Below, piece by piece: positions 35,201 through 50,200 of a stretch of 64,000 nucleotides of DNA. The notes under the pieces are model-generated. The model was not told the origin of the DNA and ran no database searches. It saw only the letters and a program-made list of their open reading frames with translations. Position 1 is the stretch's first letter, and every line of letters begins with the position of its first letter. The stretch is from Saturnia japonica (lineage: Eukaryota > Arthropoda > Insecta > Lepidoptera > Saturniidae): NCBI GenBank assembly GCA_033032175.1, contig CM065320.1, positions 12,419,413 to 12,483,412 of the forward strand, given 5' to 3'. The position numbers were made by a program, and so were the translations under genes.

Positions 35201-38200
35201 TTTTTCTGAAATTATTTTTTTTACTATTTCTAAAAGTAATGTTGAAAATTGTTATAGCTCATTAAATAAGGAATAACTTATACTTCCCGTGTACTTGTCC
35301 CGGGTTTATTAATATTTCTAAAAGTTTTATTGTTAATTCATATAGACCAATACACCAATGACATAAACATCCCATGTACAAAATTTCATAACATTCGGTC
35401 AAGGTGTTTTTGAGTTAAATCCGGACATACAAACAGACAGACAAAAAAAATTTAAGGGCATATTCGTAACCACTGTCCTTGATATAGCATGTCTATTGAG
35501 AAATTTCAAAAAAATATTGAATGTACAGACATGACTACACAGATTTATTAATATACATAGATTGGCGGAGTTACACTAGATGTAAACCATAGCATGACAA
35601 CTAACAATGTCAAATGTGCTATATCATGTCCTTCGTATAAGCATAATTATTGTTACGCACACGTTCCAAGAAATAAATGAACAACGGTCTGGTCTACCTT
35701 TGCCGTGTTGTAAAAATTTATGAATCTATCTTGCCATCGCGGCATCGGACTAAATTAATTGTAGCTAAGTATTCAAACAAGTTTTTCTTTATATTTGTTT
35801 TTCATGTCTATCAACAGTACTATTGATTTACAATAACAATTTTAATTAGTTACAGATACACGTACATTGCATGAGGCTGGACCATTTATTATTTAAAAAT
35901 GTTAATAATAGTCTTCCTGATTAAATAGTTTCCTGGAAATTTTTCACATTTGGAAGAAAATGAACGTCCTTCTTTTTATCGGATTTTTGTATTTTTGTAT
36001 GGCATGCGTAATTATTTTTTTGTTTTGTTATGACAAACAACAACGTTGTTAAAATCTTTATTAATCTTATAATCCACGTGGACGGATAGCTTGTTTATTA
36101 GGACTAATTACTACTGTTAGCGACGCGTAGGCCTAAGCGTAATGATACGAGAATAACAACTGTAAATATAAGTTGTAGGGATGAATCATTTGCACGAACA
36201 ATCAATAATTTAATGTTTCTAATGCTTTGAATATGTTACTATAGCGTGTAGGTATATAAGAATAGTATATAAGTTATGAAAATGTTTGTAATTCAATAGA
36301 AATAGTCACTTACAAGTATTAAACTCATATATCATTGATAATTCATATTATATAGAAGTTGTATGTAATGTTTTGCGTTTTAAAGGTAAATTGGCCTTCT
36401 CTATATGTTTTATAATGTTTGTAACGTCGAATAGTGTATATATAACAAGTTTCAAGCTGTTTTAAAGTTGCAATGTTTAACGCTTTGTATCTCCCATGTT
36501 TATTAACCTATAATGTTAAAGTTAGTGTTTTTGGATAGGTATTTGTGTCTACATTTATGTGAAATAGTTTTTATAGTAATTGAATAATTGTAATTAGAGA
36601 TATTAACGATTTATTGTATTCTGTATACAAGTAATAATAATAATAGACAGAGACAGCGATAGTGCAACCACGACGCATTACCGCGGTTACCGGACCACAC
36701 CCAAGTTTGGTAATGAGCAGTACAGATAGAGACGCCATCGTCCGTCTCGCTCTCCGGCAAACAATATAAAAGGCGCACTACTGGGGCCAACGAGCACACA
36801 CGGGTGCCACAAGCTGAAGAATCAAGACTCAAGACTCAAGAAACTGGAAGAAACAGTACCCAGAAGATAGTACCTATAAATTGTATTGTGTCTTGAAGAA
36901 TACAGCAAATTTTATTGTGGTGCCTGTGTGTCATTTTGCATCTTCTAAGTGTTCAACCCGCCAGCGACCCAGTCCATTCCGCTCCGTGCTACGTCATCGC
37001 CGCGCCTACCAGCAGGCACCTCACTGCGTGTGTGTACCTTGATGTTTCGCCCTCTTCACGCCTAGTAGTTTCGGGTGTGAGCAGGGTTGGTCGCACGTAG
37101 TGAGAGGGGCTCGCACGCACTGGTTTCCAGACAGCTGGTTACCGTAGCGTGTTATCTGCCGTCGGTTATACAGAGTTCGAGGGAATCGTGCGCGGTCCCG
37201 CTCTGTATTTTGTTGACGTAGCACATTTGTATAAGGGCACACGCACGCGCCCCTTTTTAACTACATTACAGTAAGTTTCCACAAAAAGATTAAAAAAAAT
37301 AGAATATTAATATAATTTACTTTGTACAGCAGTGTGAGATATAATGAATACATTCAAAATACGTTATTAATAATAAGTGGTTTAACGTAGCTATGAGCTA
37401 AATTGCTAGTAATGATTGACGGCGTGATCTTTGACCGACAAATAGAGAACCCTTTGCATGAGTAAAATTATGGAACATGTTTAAACTCTCAACGTGCGCG
37501 CGAGGGACAGTGTAGGGCACTACGCCGGTTTAAGGTTTTAAATATAGGCGAGTTTTAATATAATTTTGTTATACTTATTATAAGTTTGTAACTTAAATTA
37601 ATTTAAAGAGATCAAAGTTTTTCATTGTTAAATACATTTGAAATGATATGTAAAGAATGAATATGTAATCCGTTTAAGATACACAAAAAAATCCTTAAAT
37701 ATTTGCAGTTTTATACAAGGTGTCCAGAAAGGGTATCGGGTATTTGTAAGTTCAACGAAACAAAAATTATTTGTATGCAATAAAAAAGTTTATTGTTTAT
37801 TATTAGCATATGAATTGGAGAATTATTTGGAAAAGATGATGTTATCCAAATGATGACCGTTACGTTGCTGGCACTCTTCTAAACGGAAACGAAGATTGGC
37901 GATAACACGTTGACACATAGCTATCGATATTGCTGCCATTTCTGACCTGATGTTTTGCTTTAACTGGGTTAGATTCGTCGGATTGTTTTGATAAACCTTA
38001 CTTTTAAGGTATCCCCATGCAAAATAGTCAAGCGGGCTAAGGTCGGGGCTTCTGGGAGGCCAGTTGATGTTACCCCTTCGCGAAATGACTTTATTAGGGA
38101 ATAATTCGTTAACAACTTCCATTGAGTCATTTGAGGTATGGCAAGTGGCCCCATCTTGCTGGAACCACGTTCTTGAGTTGAAACCTGCAAACTCCTGCAA

Positions 38201-41200
38201 CTCTGGGACCAACAAATTTCGCAACATATCGCAATAACGGTCACTATTCACATTAATTGCTCGGCCTCGTTGATCTTCATGAAAATAAGGACCAATTATG
38301 CCTTTAGCAGACATAGCGGCCCAAACAACGACCTTTGGGCTATGCAAGGGTCGTTCATGCTTTCGTCTCGGATTCTTCACTGCCCAGTACCGACAATTCT
38401 GCTTATTAACATGACCATTCAGGTGAAAATTTGCTTCGTCACTGAACAGTATGTTGTTAAAGTTGTTAAATCGCTGCAGCATTTCGTTCGCAAAATTCAG
38501 TCGATTAGCATAGTCCGTATCCTTCAATTCTAGAACCAATTGAATTTTATAGGCTTTTAGATGTAAGTCTTTCTTTAAAATCGAATATAAAGACGACTTT
38601 TTGATGTTCAACGCTTGGCTTCGCTTTCGGATGGATAAAGACGGATTTTGACGAACCGACGCCTCAACTTCTTCAATTGTTTCTTCATCGCGAACTGAAC
38701 GAGGACGACCAGAGTTTTGAATTTTAACTGTCGCACCTGTATTCTCGAACATCCTGATCTATTTCCTAATGCGCGCTAATTCACTTGGCGCGTTTCGTGT
38801 ACGATATTCCGCACGATAGAGACGTTGAGCAGTCACTATTGAATCACCATTACGATAATACGCTCGTACGCAAAATGCGCGATGCGTCCCCGAGTACTGT
38901 TCCATCGTGACTAAAACTCCACAAAATGGCGGACGCCACGAACCCCTCCCCGCACCCTTTAGACGCCCCGTTTCGAATATGGCGCGAAAACAAATACCCG
39001 ATACCCTTTCTGGACACCTTGTATATCATACGGATATGAGGCACTTCCCTAGTTCCTAGTACAACCTAACTTAATTTTGAAAATCACTCACCGATATCAT
39101 CGTTTTCGTTGATGCTTGTCTTATTTATTTTCTCTAACTCCTGTCGTCGAGCCATGATAACTTTTCTTGTATGTCCATGTAAAATGTCCAGCGCTTTGTT
39201 TTGCTTCGCTTTGTATGACGACAAATTGAAAATAAAATCTAAACCGTAAAATGGTACTTGCATTCTCAAGGACACAATTTGGGCTAAGCTGTAATTATTT
39301 AAAAACAAACTGTCATTATCATCAGATAAATGAATACAATTCTTTCGTAACAATTTTCTTAGAATAACTTATTGTGTATATTAAGTACCTATTGTGGTTT
39401 TTCTATTAACAAAATTCATAAATCGCCTGCATTTATTTACTACTAAGTATTACTGAAATCAAATTTAAGAAAATATATAAGGACATTTTTTTTCTATAAC
39501 TTATGAACGACCTGACAGATTGAGTTCATATTTACATAATAAATATTTGTTTTATTGAGACGATGGTTTACGATGGTACATGTTTTAGGATCTCATAGAC
39601 CGAGCCATTAACTACCGGAAAGGGAGTGCCTCATTACTTTAGTGTTCATAAGCGTGACTGCTATGCTAGACGTCTTTGGTTCGATTCCTAGGTCGAGGAA
39701 GGAAGTTTCGCTTTGTACCCGATTAATTGCAATGAGCTCGCCCTCTATTACATAGGATCTAAAAAACGCACCCGTTGAATCGTGGGTGTAAATTAGTACA
39801 CCTCTGCCTAACCCTTTCGTGGATACAGGCGTGTCGGTATGTTAATGTTATAAATTTTATAAGATTACACTCGCGTCAATATGTTTTACAGTAACTGCAT
39901 TTAATATTTATTGAAGCGCTATCTCAATTAATGCCATTGTTTACTGAGAAATTGTTACTTAAATTTTCTCATCGGTGCAAAAAAGAAATTATATTCTAGC
40001 ACACCAGAGAAGACGAGTGATAGACTTAAGGTCATGGCCTATTATTAAGCGACTGATAAAGCAGTTCACCCGGTTGTTCGATGTAATTGTAAATAGACAA
40101 AACACCTTTCCATGTGGGAGTTACAATAATTAATCATTTAATACAATGGATATCGACTTTTTCAATACGTATACTTAAGTGACTACTAAATTCTTCCGTT
40201 ACTGGACAATATTCTTTAAGCTATTAATTTTACAATAACATCATTTCAAATAATTATTTATCACCTATGTTTTTAGCGTAAATGTGTCAATCGAATAAAT
40301 AATATGGCTATAAAGTCTTGCAATTCGTATACAGCGTCTAGATTCAGCAAGAGGTTTTCAGAGTTATCACACTTTGCTTACCAAAACTTCGAAACATTTC
40401 TGGACAATGTGGTAATAGAATGTTAATTACTTCTCGTATTTTTACAACGTTTCAAAACTTGTCTTGGAGATGTGAACTCATACATAAAGTATGAGAATTT
40501 TGTATTGCAGTGATACATTGTTTAGTATTCATATAGATTTACCAAAATAAAGAACGAAAAAAAAATGTATGAAATATTTGCGTACGAAGCGATTTGACGC
40601 TCGTGCAAATTCGCCCATACCGAATTTCGCTGCGACTTGCATAATTTCTTTTATTTATTTATACATAAAGGCACACATTATATATAGGTTATAAACTATA
40701 TAACATAAATAAAAAAAATTACAATGTTAAATTGGCTTATAGTTCAAATTTATGTATGCAAATAAAGCTCAGCTGTTGTAGTTATTTGAAAATAGCTGTG
40801 CCCGTGGCTCCGTTCGCGTGGACTACTGAATTATTGTTTATGAAGATATCGTGGTATTTTTTTAGATAAGGACCGAGTATCTAAGGATTAAAGCAAAAAA
40901 AAAAACAAAATCGATCCATTAGATTTAGCGTAATATGTGAACAACAGCAACCTTCTGTCATTTTATTTATATAGATAAATAAATATATTTTCTTATTTAT
41001 TTGCTTTGTTACCTTGTAACTAAAAAACATTATTTCAAACTAACGCCTAAAGCTATCGCTTAAAGCGAATTCGCTAAGGGCATCGCGGCTCGTCGCTCTC
41101 AAGTAAAGGTCATATTTGCAAGTGAATAAAGATGATAAACTAAGCACTCACATTTCAATGGCTTTCACGTATTCCGAATCACTGTTTTGTTGTGCATTTA

Positions 41201-44200
41201 CCGATACCCCCATAATGGATTCTGAAAAACTTTATATTGTTACTTTTTTTTTTCTTTTTCATTAAGTTTCTTACTAACATTTAAGGAAATTTGTATTGTT
41301 AAATAAAAGAGTTCAAGCAAAAAGCAATGGTAGCTCAGTAGTAGCGTGTACATACACTGTGTCGATCGACCTGAGTTCGAATCCCTGCAATGGCCCAACA
41401 TCGCTTTAACCCCTCGGTTCTCAATGTCCTACAAATTTACTTACAAAATTGGCATATATGCCATCAACGGGAGCAGAGTTATTAATCATTGTTCTATAAT
41501 TAGAAATACCAAATTTAACAGGAGTTTTCGTATAGATAATATCAGTCAACTGTTTTTCTGATTAACGAACTGTTGTTTAAATGTATAGTTTAACGAACCT
41601 GTAACATTATCAAGTGCCACAAGTGCCGTAATAGGAAACAAATCGACAGGCATTCCATTGGCCAGTTTCTTAATCTTTTCTCTGTATATTTGGGCGTTCT
41701 TGGAGAACACCGGCAAGAAGTTTTGCAATATGTTAAAGTGGAATGCTGGTGTTAGAAACTTGCGATGAGTTTTCCATCTGTCACCTAGAAGTAACCTTGT
41801 TTTTATTATGACAATATTATATAAAAAAGTTAATAAAAAAAAACATTATATATGTTCCGAGAAATACTAATTTAATTTTGTTTATATCGATATTGTGGCG
41901 ATGCATTCTAAATGTAGTGTGAATGAGAATATTTGTTGCCCTATCGAGTAAAAAAGATAATATTAGTTACTAATTACATATTTTTACAACAAAGTGTTAT
42001 CAGATAAGTTTATAAACCCGTATTGAATTTAAATAGTTTAAAAAAACTCTTTGAATATTTTTATATATTAGTTCTCAAAGATTTTTTTGCGACGATGCCT
42101 TATTTCCCTTAATTCTACATCGAAATTAATAAATGGAACATCATTTTAAAGCATGTTCCTCGTTATTGACGAAAAATTCGTTTTATCAGAAAAAAATATC
42201 AAAAAACGTACATGTAGGAGGCGCCATCTATTAACAATCTGTTTGTAAAATATTCGCAATGGTCGGCTAGTTTTACAGAATTCAAAAAAGTCTGAGGTTA
42301 CTCATTTCGAATGTTTTTTTAATGGATGTTCAGCCATAACTTTTTTGTTTACAACCCGATTTGGATTATTCTTTTTTGTTGGATAGGGATACCTTAAGGG
42401 TGGTTTAATTTTAATTTCATTGGCATTGGACCTTCAACTTCGAAAATACACCAGGAAACTCTTCAAATGCATTGAAGTCGGTTTTCTTTTCTGTTAAAAT
42501 TGTCTTGTTACATTATAAATTGTAATACTCTATCGACCCGGCCTTGCTTCGCACGGGTACAATTTACTAGGTGGTGTATTTTGTGTGTGTTAAAGTGTTA
42601 TTGGGTTTTTCTATGAAATTCTCAGTATCAGCTCGGTGTTTGGCTTTGTGACCGAATAATAGCAATATGCTCGCCCCTTATTAAGTACATGAGATCTTAA
42701 ACATGCAGACGTGATGGTATGTCATGTAACTACATAGTTACGAAAAGTGCGCTTAGCTTGCGACGCTTAATATATCATAGGTCCGCCATCCAACGCTGTC
42801 AACGACCGCGTCCGTTATACTGGGAGGGATTTCTTTGTGCAATTTTGAATTCGTGATATTTTCTACGGTATTCATTTAAATAGAAAACTGTAAAATATAA
42901 TTTTAATCTACATTAAATGCCCAAGTTAACTGACCAGATAGATAAAGATTAATACTGAATTGGAGAAAATAACTTCACAAATAACATAATATTTCTAATT
43001 ATTATATGGAAGATAAAAATATTATATTACAATGTGCGGCTTAATATATTTTATTTTTTAAAACCATTGTTACTTTTAAACTGCATATTACATTACATTG
43101 ATGAATGGTCTAATTTGTCCATAGAAGACTCTCTTACAAGTCTCAAATATTGTAAGCAATTCAGACGAACACTTATAAGTCAGGTGTAGCTAAAATGGAA
43201 TTAGCAACGTAATATCTATATGCTTATTTTAAATGCTAAGTATTTGATCACGCCAGAATGTCGTGACGTGAGTCGGCTCAAAGTGCAAGGTGGCGCACGC
43301 CCTCGCTATAGTCTGTGGTTTATCGTTCTTGTCTGTGACAACTGATAGTGACCGTGACTTGTAAAAAGGTGATAAAAGATATACGAAATTAACAAAAATA
43401 AATAACCCGGTGCCGGCTCTGTGCAGTTTAAAGAAGTGAAGTGTTTAGCTTGGTCACGATCGACTTATCACCCATCACGCCATAATTAACATATATCACC
43501 TCACATCAAGTACCATTCAGCTCACATCAAGGTAGTTGTCCTTTCCATTTTGACATTATTAATCTGCTTATCAGATATCTAATGCTTACGACGTAGTTTT
43601 AACATTAATATTTTACCTTCAGCCGTAAGAAGCCCTTGACCTAACCAATCGTGTAGGTGCTTGTATGACTTGCCCTTTGTTATTAACTCGGAGCTAGACA
43701 CCAAAGGCTGAAAAAGTGTGAATATTTAAAAATTAAGTTACAATATGGTTAATAATAGATTAATTACAATATTAAGTTAATACTCATGGGCACAGCGCGC
43801 GCACTTGCTCGACTAATGCCAAATCTTGGGGAGCTCTGGTATTCGTGCACCCTCCGAGGCTTGTTGGAGGTTCCGATTGCCTCCGACCGCGACGGGCCCC
43901 GGGGTAGGGCCACACCTGTCGGGAGAGCGGATGCCGTGCATAAGCAGTTCCCGCTCCCCAGCCACTAGGTGCGAGAAGGACACCGTGGGGTTTTACTCGG
44001 TAAGAGTCATACATACCCTCCGGCATACCCTCCCTTGAGCGGCCCGGCTCGGGAGGCGGATCCAATGCAGGATTACCCCAAGATTAAAAAAAAATGGTTA
44101 GCCTAAAAACATTGCAGAACGAGTTGAAAATGCATTTGTCGCTATAACTTTTTTTATCGTAGTACGACAAAATGACTGCACTGTACCTGATGGTGAAGAT

Positions 44201-47200
44201 GGTGCAATCCACTGAATCATCGGCCAGTCGTCGCTTTCAGGCTGGCCTGCTCAAATGTCTCATTACGTTATGTTTGAAGAACTCCATGTTGCAGAAAGAA
44301 GGGAACAGGTAGACTGGGGGATGGTTCCACTGCTTCACAGAACGGCAAAGATATGATGTAGCAAATTTCTTTCTTCGTATCAAATTGGAGGTTACCGTAA
44401 AGATATGGCTCCGGAGCCCAGCGCGTGTGATTTTTTATGAAAGGAAAAAGAGGTAATTAGGTTGAAAAGTTCGCCAGAACATTCGCCAGGATGCAGGCGG
44501 TAGAACACGCTCAGCGAAGCAATGTCCCTACGCAGCTCAAGTGACTCTATGAACTTGGTAAAGTCTACATCATTTACAATACGGACAGGCCGTCTCTACA
44601 ACCTTTTCAGAACTTCCAGGAGGTATTTTGCGGATACATCCCAAATGCTCGAACAGTATTCCATACAAGGTCTATCTTGTACGTTGTAAAGCAGATACAC
44701 CTGATCGAGCGAGAAAAACTGTTGCACTCTGTTCAAGATTCCGAATCTCTGAGTTGTGGCAGAGATGACACTTCCAATGTACTCTCTGGAGTTAAACTCG
44801 CTATGAATACACACACCTAGGATATTGAGACTGTCACGCATTGCTAGCGAGATGTTCTTAATAGTCTAAAAGAGGGGAAATGGGGTTTTACTTGAAGATA
44901 ACACGGACGCCTGAGTTTTATTGGCATTGAACTTAACCAAGTTACTTACTTCTCATGTAGATGCTATGCAAGGATTGGTTAAGTTCAATGACAACTTCAT
45001 CCTGTCTCTTCTGTTTCTCCCCGACTGATAGCAGGCTTTCTGTAATACCACCTAGGTGCAGTTGATGAGAAGTTAGACAGATTTCAAATGATGTTGCAGC
45101 ATCAGGTCAAAACCATATTCTTCTAATATCATTGAAGTAACAGAATACCAAATTTCGAATCGATCAGGTCGGTGGAAGTTACTAACAACCATTTATCAAC
45201 TAAAAGAAAACTGATCAACCTTCAAACGGCTGAACATTTTTTCTTGATTTTCCTATTAATAATACTCTCGACCTCACCAAATCACCTTTTAAAGCAATAA
45301 AATGAACCCAAAACGATTCAGATACACTTATAAACACACCTCTGTTTGGGTCGTGGGTTAAAAAATAACTTTAAAGATGTGCCAATTAGCTATGATATCA
45401 CTTAATATAATTGTATGATTGTTTACATGAATAAATAGTACAAAATAATTTTTATCATATATCTGTTAAATATTTAAACACATCATTGTAATTAATTCAT
45501 ATAATAAATTCTATTAACATTTAATTCAGTTTAAGAACCACTATAATTTATGTGTTTTTGGAACGCAGGCTCACAACTTTACACTAGTCAAAAGTTAATA
45601 TTAAAGAATATAATTACTTGTTACCAAGTTTTAATAAGCCGATCAATAATCATCCCAAAATTTTGAATCATCGAATTCCTGGTATTTTAGGTTTTGGATG
45701 TTAGGATGTCCATACTTAGGACATCAAACCATTAGTTAATTCTGGGTCAAGATAAAGAAGAAACATATTCTTCTATACCCCCTGTACCCCTAAATGTACC
45801 AGTTTTACTTCTATTGGTAATTGGCTCATAAGTAATTCTTACTTTTTTCTACTTGAGGTCATGCGGTTCGCCAAAATCTCGCCGGATGTCAAGTGACCAT
45901 GTGGTCCAAGATGGTAACACGGAAAATGATCTTGGTACACGGATAGACTGACAGATGGAAAACCGAGGGATCCTATACTGCCGTCGTAAAGAAAAAAGGC
46001 ACATTTAACATTTTTTTAACATCGTGGCACGAAATTTTTATCATACGACGAGAATAGTACTAGCGGTCACCCAATGATCGAAATTCTACCTGCGATTGAG
46101 TGACAATGTCAATATTTTGCGGGGTCTAAGTTCAATGGAACTGGTCGAGTTACGATTCGCAATATTAATTTATTTTATTTAATATATTATTAACAGATAT
46201 TTTAGATAAATTTTAGCTTTCTACGCTCCTTTTCCATATAAACTTTAACTATGCCAAATCTTACAGTCTTCCGTGCACGCAATACGCTTAAAAGGGGATA
46301 AAAGTTTTTGCTTCACGTATTAATATAATGATGATTACGTTATTTATGTGATACTTGTTTTATTTTGTAGTTTTATAATTTCTTTTTTATAACTTTAAAG
46401 TTTTCTATGACTTATCTTTGTCGTACCGTGAAGCTGTGGAACCTTCTCCCGGCCAGTGTGTTCCCTCCTTCTTACGACATCGGGTTCTATAAGCTTAACG
46501 TGAAGAGATAATGACAGCGGCGACCGCCGATGGATCTAGGTCTCCCGTTGATCGCCGTTGTGTTTGAATTGTGTTGTGTTTAGTATCAAGGACAGTACAG
46601 TAATGGTTCTGCTGACCTCACTTAAACTTATGAAGATTTTGAACTTTGAAACTGATTATGATTTATCTCCGTTTTGTAATCGTTGACTTTGTTATTATTA
46701 TTTATAATATTGTTCAAGTTTCACAAAGTTTATTTATCACAAAAATGCTAGCTCAAATACTATATTTAAGTAATATTAACACACGTTTTGAAAAAATTAT
46801 CTCACTGCTTTCATTAATATTAAATTAACTAAGTAGTTACGTTAAATAATAATTATTATGTTAACTATGTAAGTGATACGGAGAATAATAAGGGCCAATG
46901 TAAATAATGGAATGTAAAATTATTGGTTATTACAATTCTCTGAAGTGAGTTTAAAATAGAAAAAGAAAAATTAATTCTATTAAGTATTTGTATATGCCAT
47001 GATGACTTGAAAAAAAGTTATGTAAGTATGTAGCTGTACCCGTATTGTGTTAGCCAATTACTAAAACTACTTAATTAATAGCACATTATAACCACTATTG
47101 AGCCATAAAATATGCAATTTCATTTTAATAGAACACGCTGATTTTACTTAGTTTTTTCACTTTGAACATTTTAATACGCTGATAAGATATATTTCGTTAA

Positions 47201-50200
47201 TTGTGTCTTTATTACGTATTAAGGGTATTTTAATTAATTTTTTCAGTTAATTTGAAAGAGGAATATCTAATTTTTATTAATAAAATAAAATAAATTAAGA
47301 AAAATTAAAAAGAAAATCAAATATTAACATATAATAATAATAATATATAATAATAGGACTTATTTAATGAAAGTATTGAATCAACAAATATTACAAAAAA
47401 AAAACCGAAAAACGTCGCAAAAGTTTATAGCTATTTATCTCAAGAATTACTATTTATTACTTGTGCCTTTTTATGTTACGATGGGAATATAAGTGATCCA
47501 TTTTTTTAATTTAGGTACGGAACCCTAAAAATACGGTCTGTCAAACTGTGCTCAACACTGTAGAAACTTGTTTACGATACAATCAACATACCTCAACATA
47601 TTTTGGATGGGACACAATAACGTGAAGATCGTGCAACAAGTGTACTTGGTATGCATCCCCGTATTCTGACGCAAAAATTCCCAGAAGATTTATAAATTCT
47701 GCAACAATAAAAAAAAATCTACAGTTAAACCCAGGAACATCCGACGATGACAAAGTGGTACCCAAAGGTAGATAAAACCTTATAAGTTTATTGTTTCAAA
47801 TTGTCGCATTCTCGTCTCATGAATAATAAGTCACTTAATAACCTTGAAACTCAAATTCATTAAATGCAATATTTTTTACATAAATATTTTTTTTTTTTTT
47901 AAATAGATAACCTTTGTTAAAAATGGTAGTTTGTATTAAAATTATCTGAATATCCATGACTCATCTTAATAATGTACTAGCGATCGTCCTAAGGTCGAAA
48001 TTCGACCAGCGACTTTTTGATCATAGACTATTTTCTGTTTGACATTTACAGTATTCATAAACAATAAGTATTATCTACATCACTTGCTGTCACTTTTCAT
48101 TGATTGACAATGTCAATATTTTGGGGGGCCTAAGTTCAATGGTAAGGTCGGGATAGGATTCGCAGTATTAATTTAATATATTAGTAACAGACATTATAGA
48201 TAAATATTAGCTTTCTGCACTCCTTCTCCATATAAACGTTAACCATGCCAAATGTCACAGTCTTCCGTGCACGCAATACGCTTAAAAAGGTACCAAAAGC
48301 TTTTGCTTCACGTATTAATATAAAGATATGTAATTGCTTTTCAATTACAAGTTCGGTGAAGCTGTAAAAGCCGCAGCGGCTTCAGGGCCCGTAAGGCTAA
48401 CAGTATAGTCAGATCTAAAAAAAAGCTTTTCAATTTTAACAATAAAAAGTAGTACTTTAACTCTCTTGTTAAGTAAAAATGTTGATTTAATTAAAGATTT
48501 ACTACCAAACATATTTTAGTCCTAGCTTTGTCTCCGCCTTGTAATATTTCGAGTTATATTTATTTTATATTATATTATAGTATGTGGTATATTTTATTAT
48601 TCGCTTGAGTATGTATCCATGGAATTATAAAAAAGGTGAACGTAGTTCCGCTAAGACAAAAGTTATGCACAGCAATGGCGGACGCGTAAGTGTGGGAGAG
48701 TTTTTAGAGTATTGCCATGTAGAAAATTACCTCATTTGAAAAAAAAATTACACAAAAGTTTTTGAACTCCAGGATACTTAGAGAAAAAGAATTACTTCGC
48801 TGTCGCTAAACTCTCGCACATCAAAGAATTTTATCTTAATAAAATTCCCCTGCGCGGCCATATTTCAGTCGGTGCATAGAGGGACTTATAAAAGAAAGGT
48901 CTTTGACCAGAATTAAAAAGTTATAATAAAAAAATCAATTTAATGGTAATTTTATTTGTCAACTACTGTACACTACACAATTATTGTTTTAGAAAATATT
49001 TTATTTCCTAAAATATTTCCATTTTAGACAAAGCGGCACACGTCCGTCGTCCATTGCGTTCAGAGACGTGGTTCAGAGTGGTACTGGCGGCAGGCGCGGT
49101 ATGAATGGCGGCCTTGGCGTGAAACCAACTAGCGTTGTTCGGAAATATGGGATGTAAAAGTTATTTAAATAAAAATCTCGGATTTTTGAATCCTGTCCAA
49201 GTCCGGTGAAGCTGTGAAAGCCGCAGCTAAAATTTTGAATCCTTCAACCTCTACAGTTTATGATTATGTAGAAGAACTATTGCAAAGGGAGAATCCTCCG
49301 ACCAGACGAGTGTTATGTCTGGCGGGCAGCTGCCCAACGGTTATTTTTATTTTTTTTATTTTTTAGAACTGACTACACTGTTAGTCTTAGGGGCCCTAAA
49401 GCCGCTGCGGCTTTGACAGCTTCACCGGACTTGGGGGCGAGCGCAGAGGGCACTCAGCCGCGAAAGTTGTATGGACGACTCGCACGAGGGTGCCAAAGTG
49501 GCCGGACCTCGGCTCAGGCGGTCGTCGCAAATGCGAATAAGTCGCGATCTAATCGAATCCCTACACCTACGATTCGAGCTCACTAATTATACACATAGGC
49601 ACGTTCCCTTCCTCCTGGGAGGAAGGAAGGAACCATGCGTATGTATATTTAGTAATCGGAAATGTTTTCTACACTAACTAGCGCTAACTAACTAGCGTAA
49701 AAAAAAGACAAAAAAAGGTCCCTCACAGAACCTATGTACCTATGTGTTGTGCACGTGTGTATGTTCATACGTGTGTAGTGTTGTATGTAGGTAGCTAAGT
49801 GATGCACGTACAGTGTCACTTGTATCGCGCGGGCGGTTGCCTGACCCAAGGGCTTCACGCCGAGCAAACGGACCTAGGCTTGGGTTACCGCTGGAGAGGG
49901 TGGACGTGGGGGGTGTGCGGGAGCGAAATTTACCGCCCGTCCTCTGCGGAGAGAACGGTGGTTACGCGGGCGTGGGCGCTAGCACGCTCTGTTTGGAAAG
50001 ACGGATGAATAGTATTTATTCGCATTTTCGATGTGATCGTCTGGGTCGATAAAAATATTGCGCGGCCGGCGTTTATGCCGGGTGGTCGTGGGTACGGGAC
50101 ATATGTAGCGGCTGCTTTAATTAACGGATTCGCGTGATTCGACGCTGTGTCGAAATACGAACGGGAGAGCTGTTTGACGTAGGCATGTATCGAAGGAAGC

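Noticed and set aside
36611..37242. Short frames in the GC-rich block of intron 6
   Set aside because: No domain, no splice context, and compositional bias explains them.
39289..39353. Upstream extension of P450 exon 6 to the next in-frame Met
   Set aside because: Exon 5 ends in phase 2, and only the acceptor at 39289-39290 restores the frame and the family's residue order. Acceptor-like AG sites further upstream would insert extra residues.
43784..44065. Open frames on both strands in the GC-rich patch
   Set aside because: Stop codons are rare in GC-rich DNA. The frames overlap on opposite strands and lie in a retroposon fragment within an intron.
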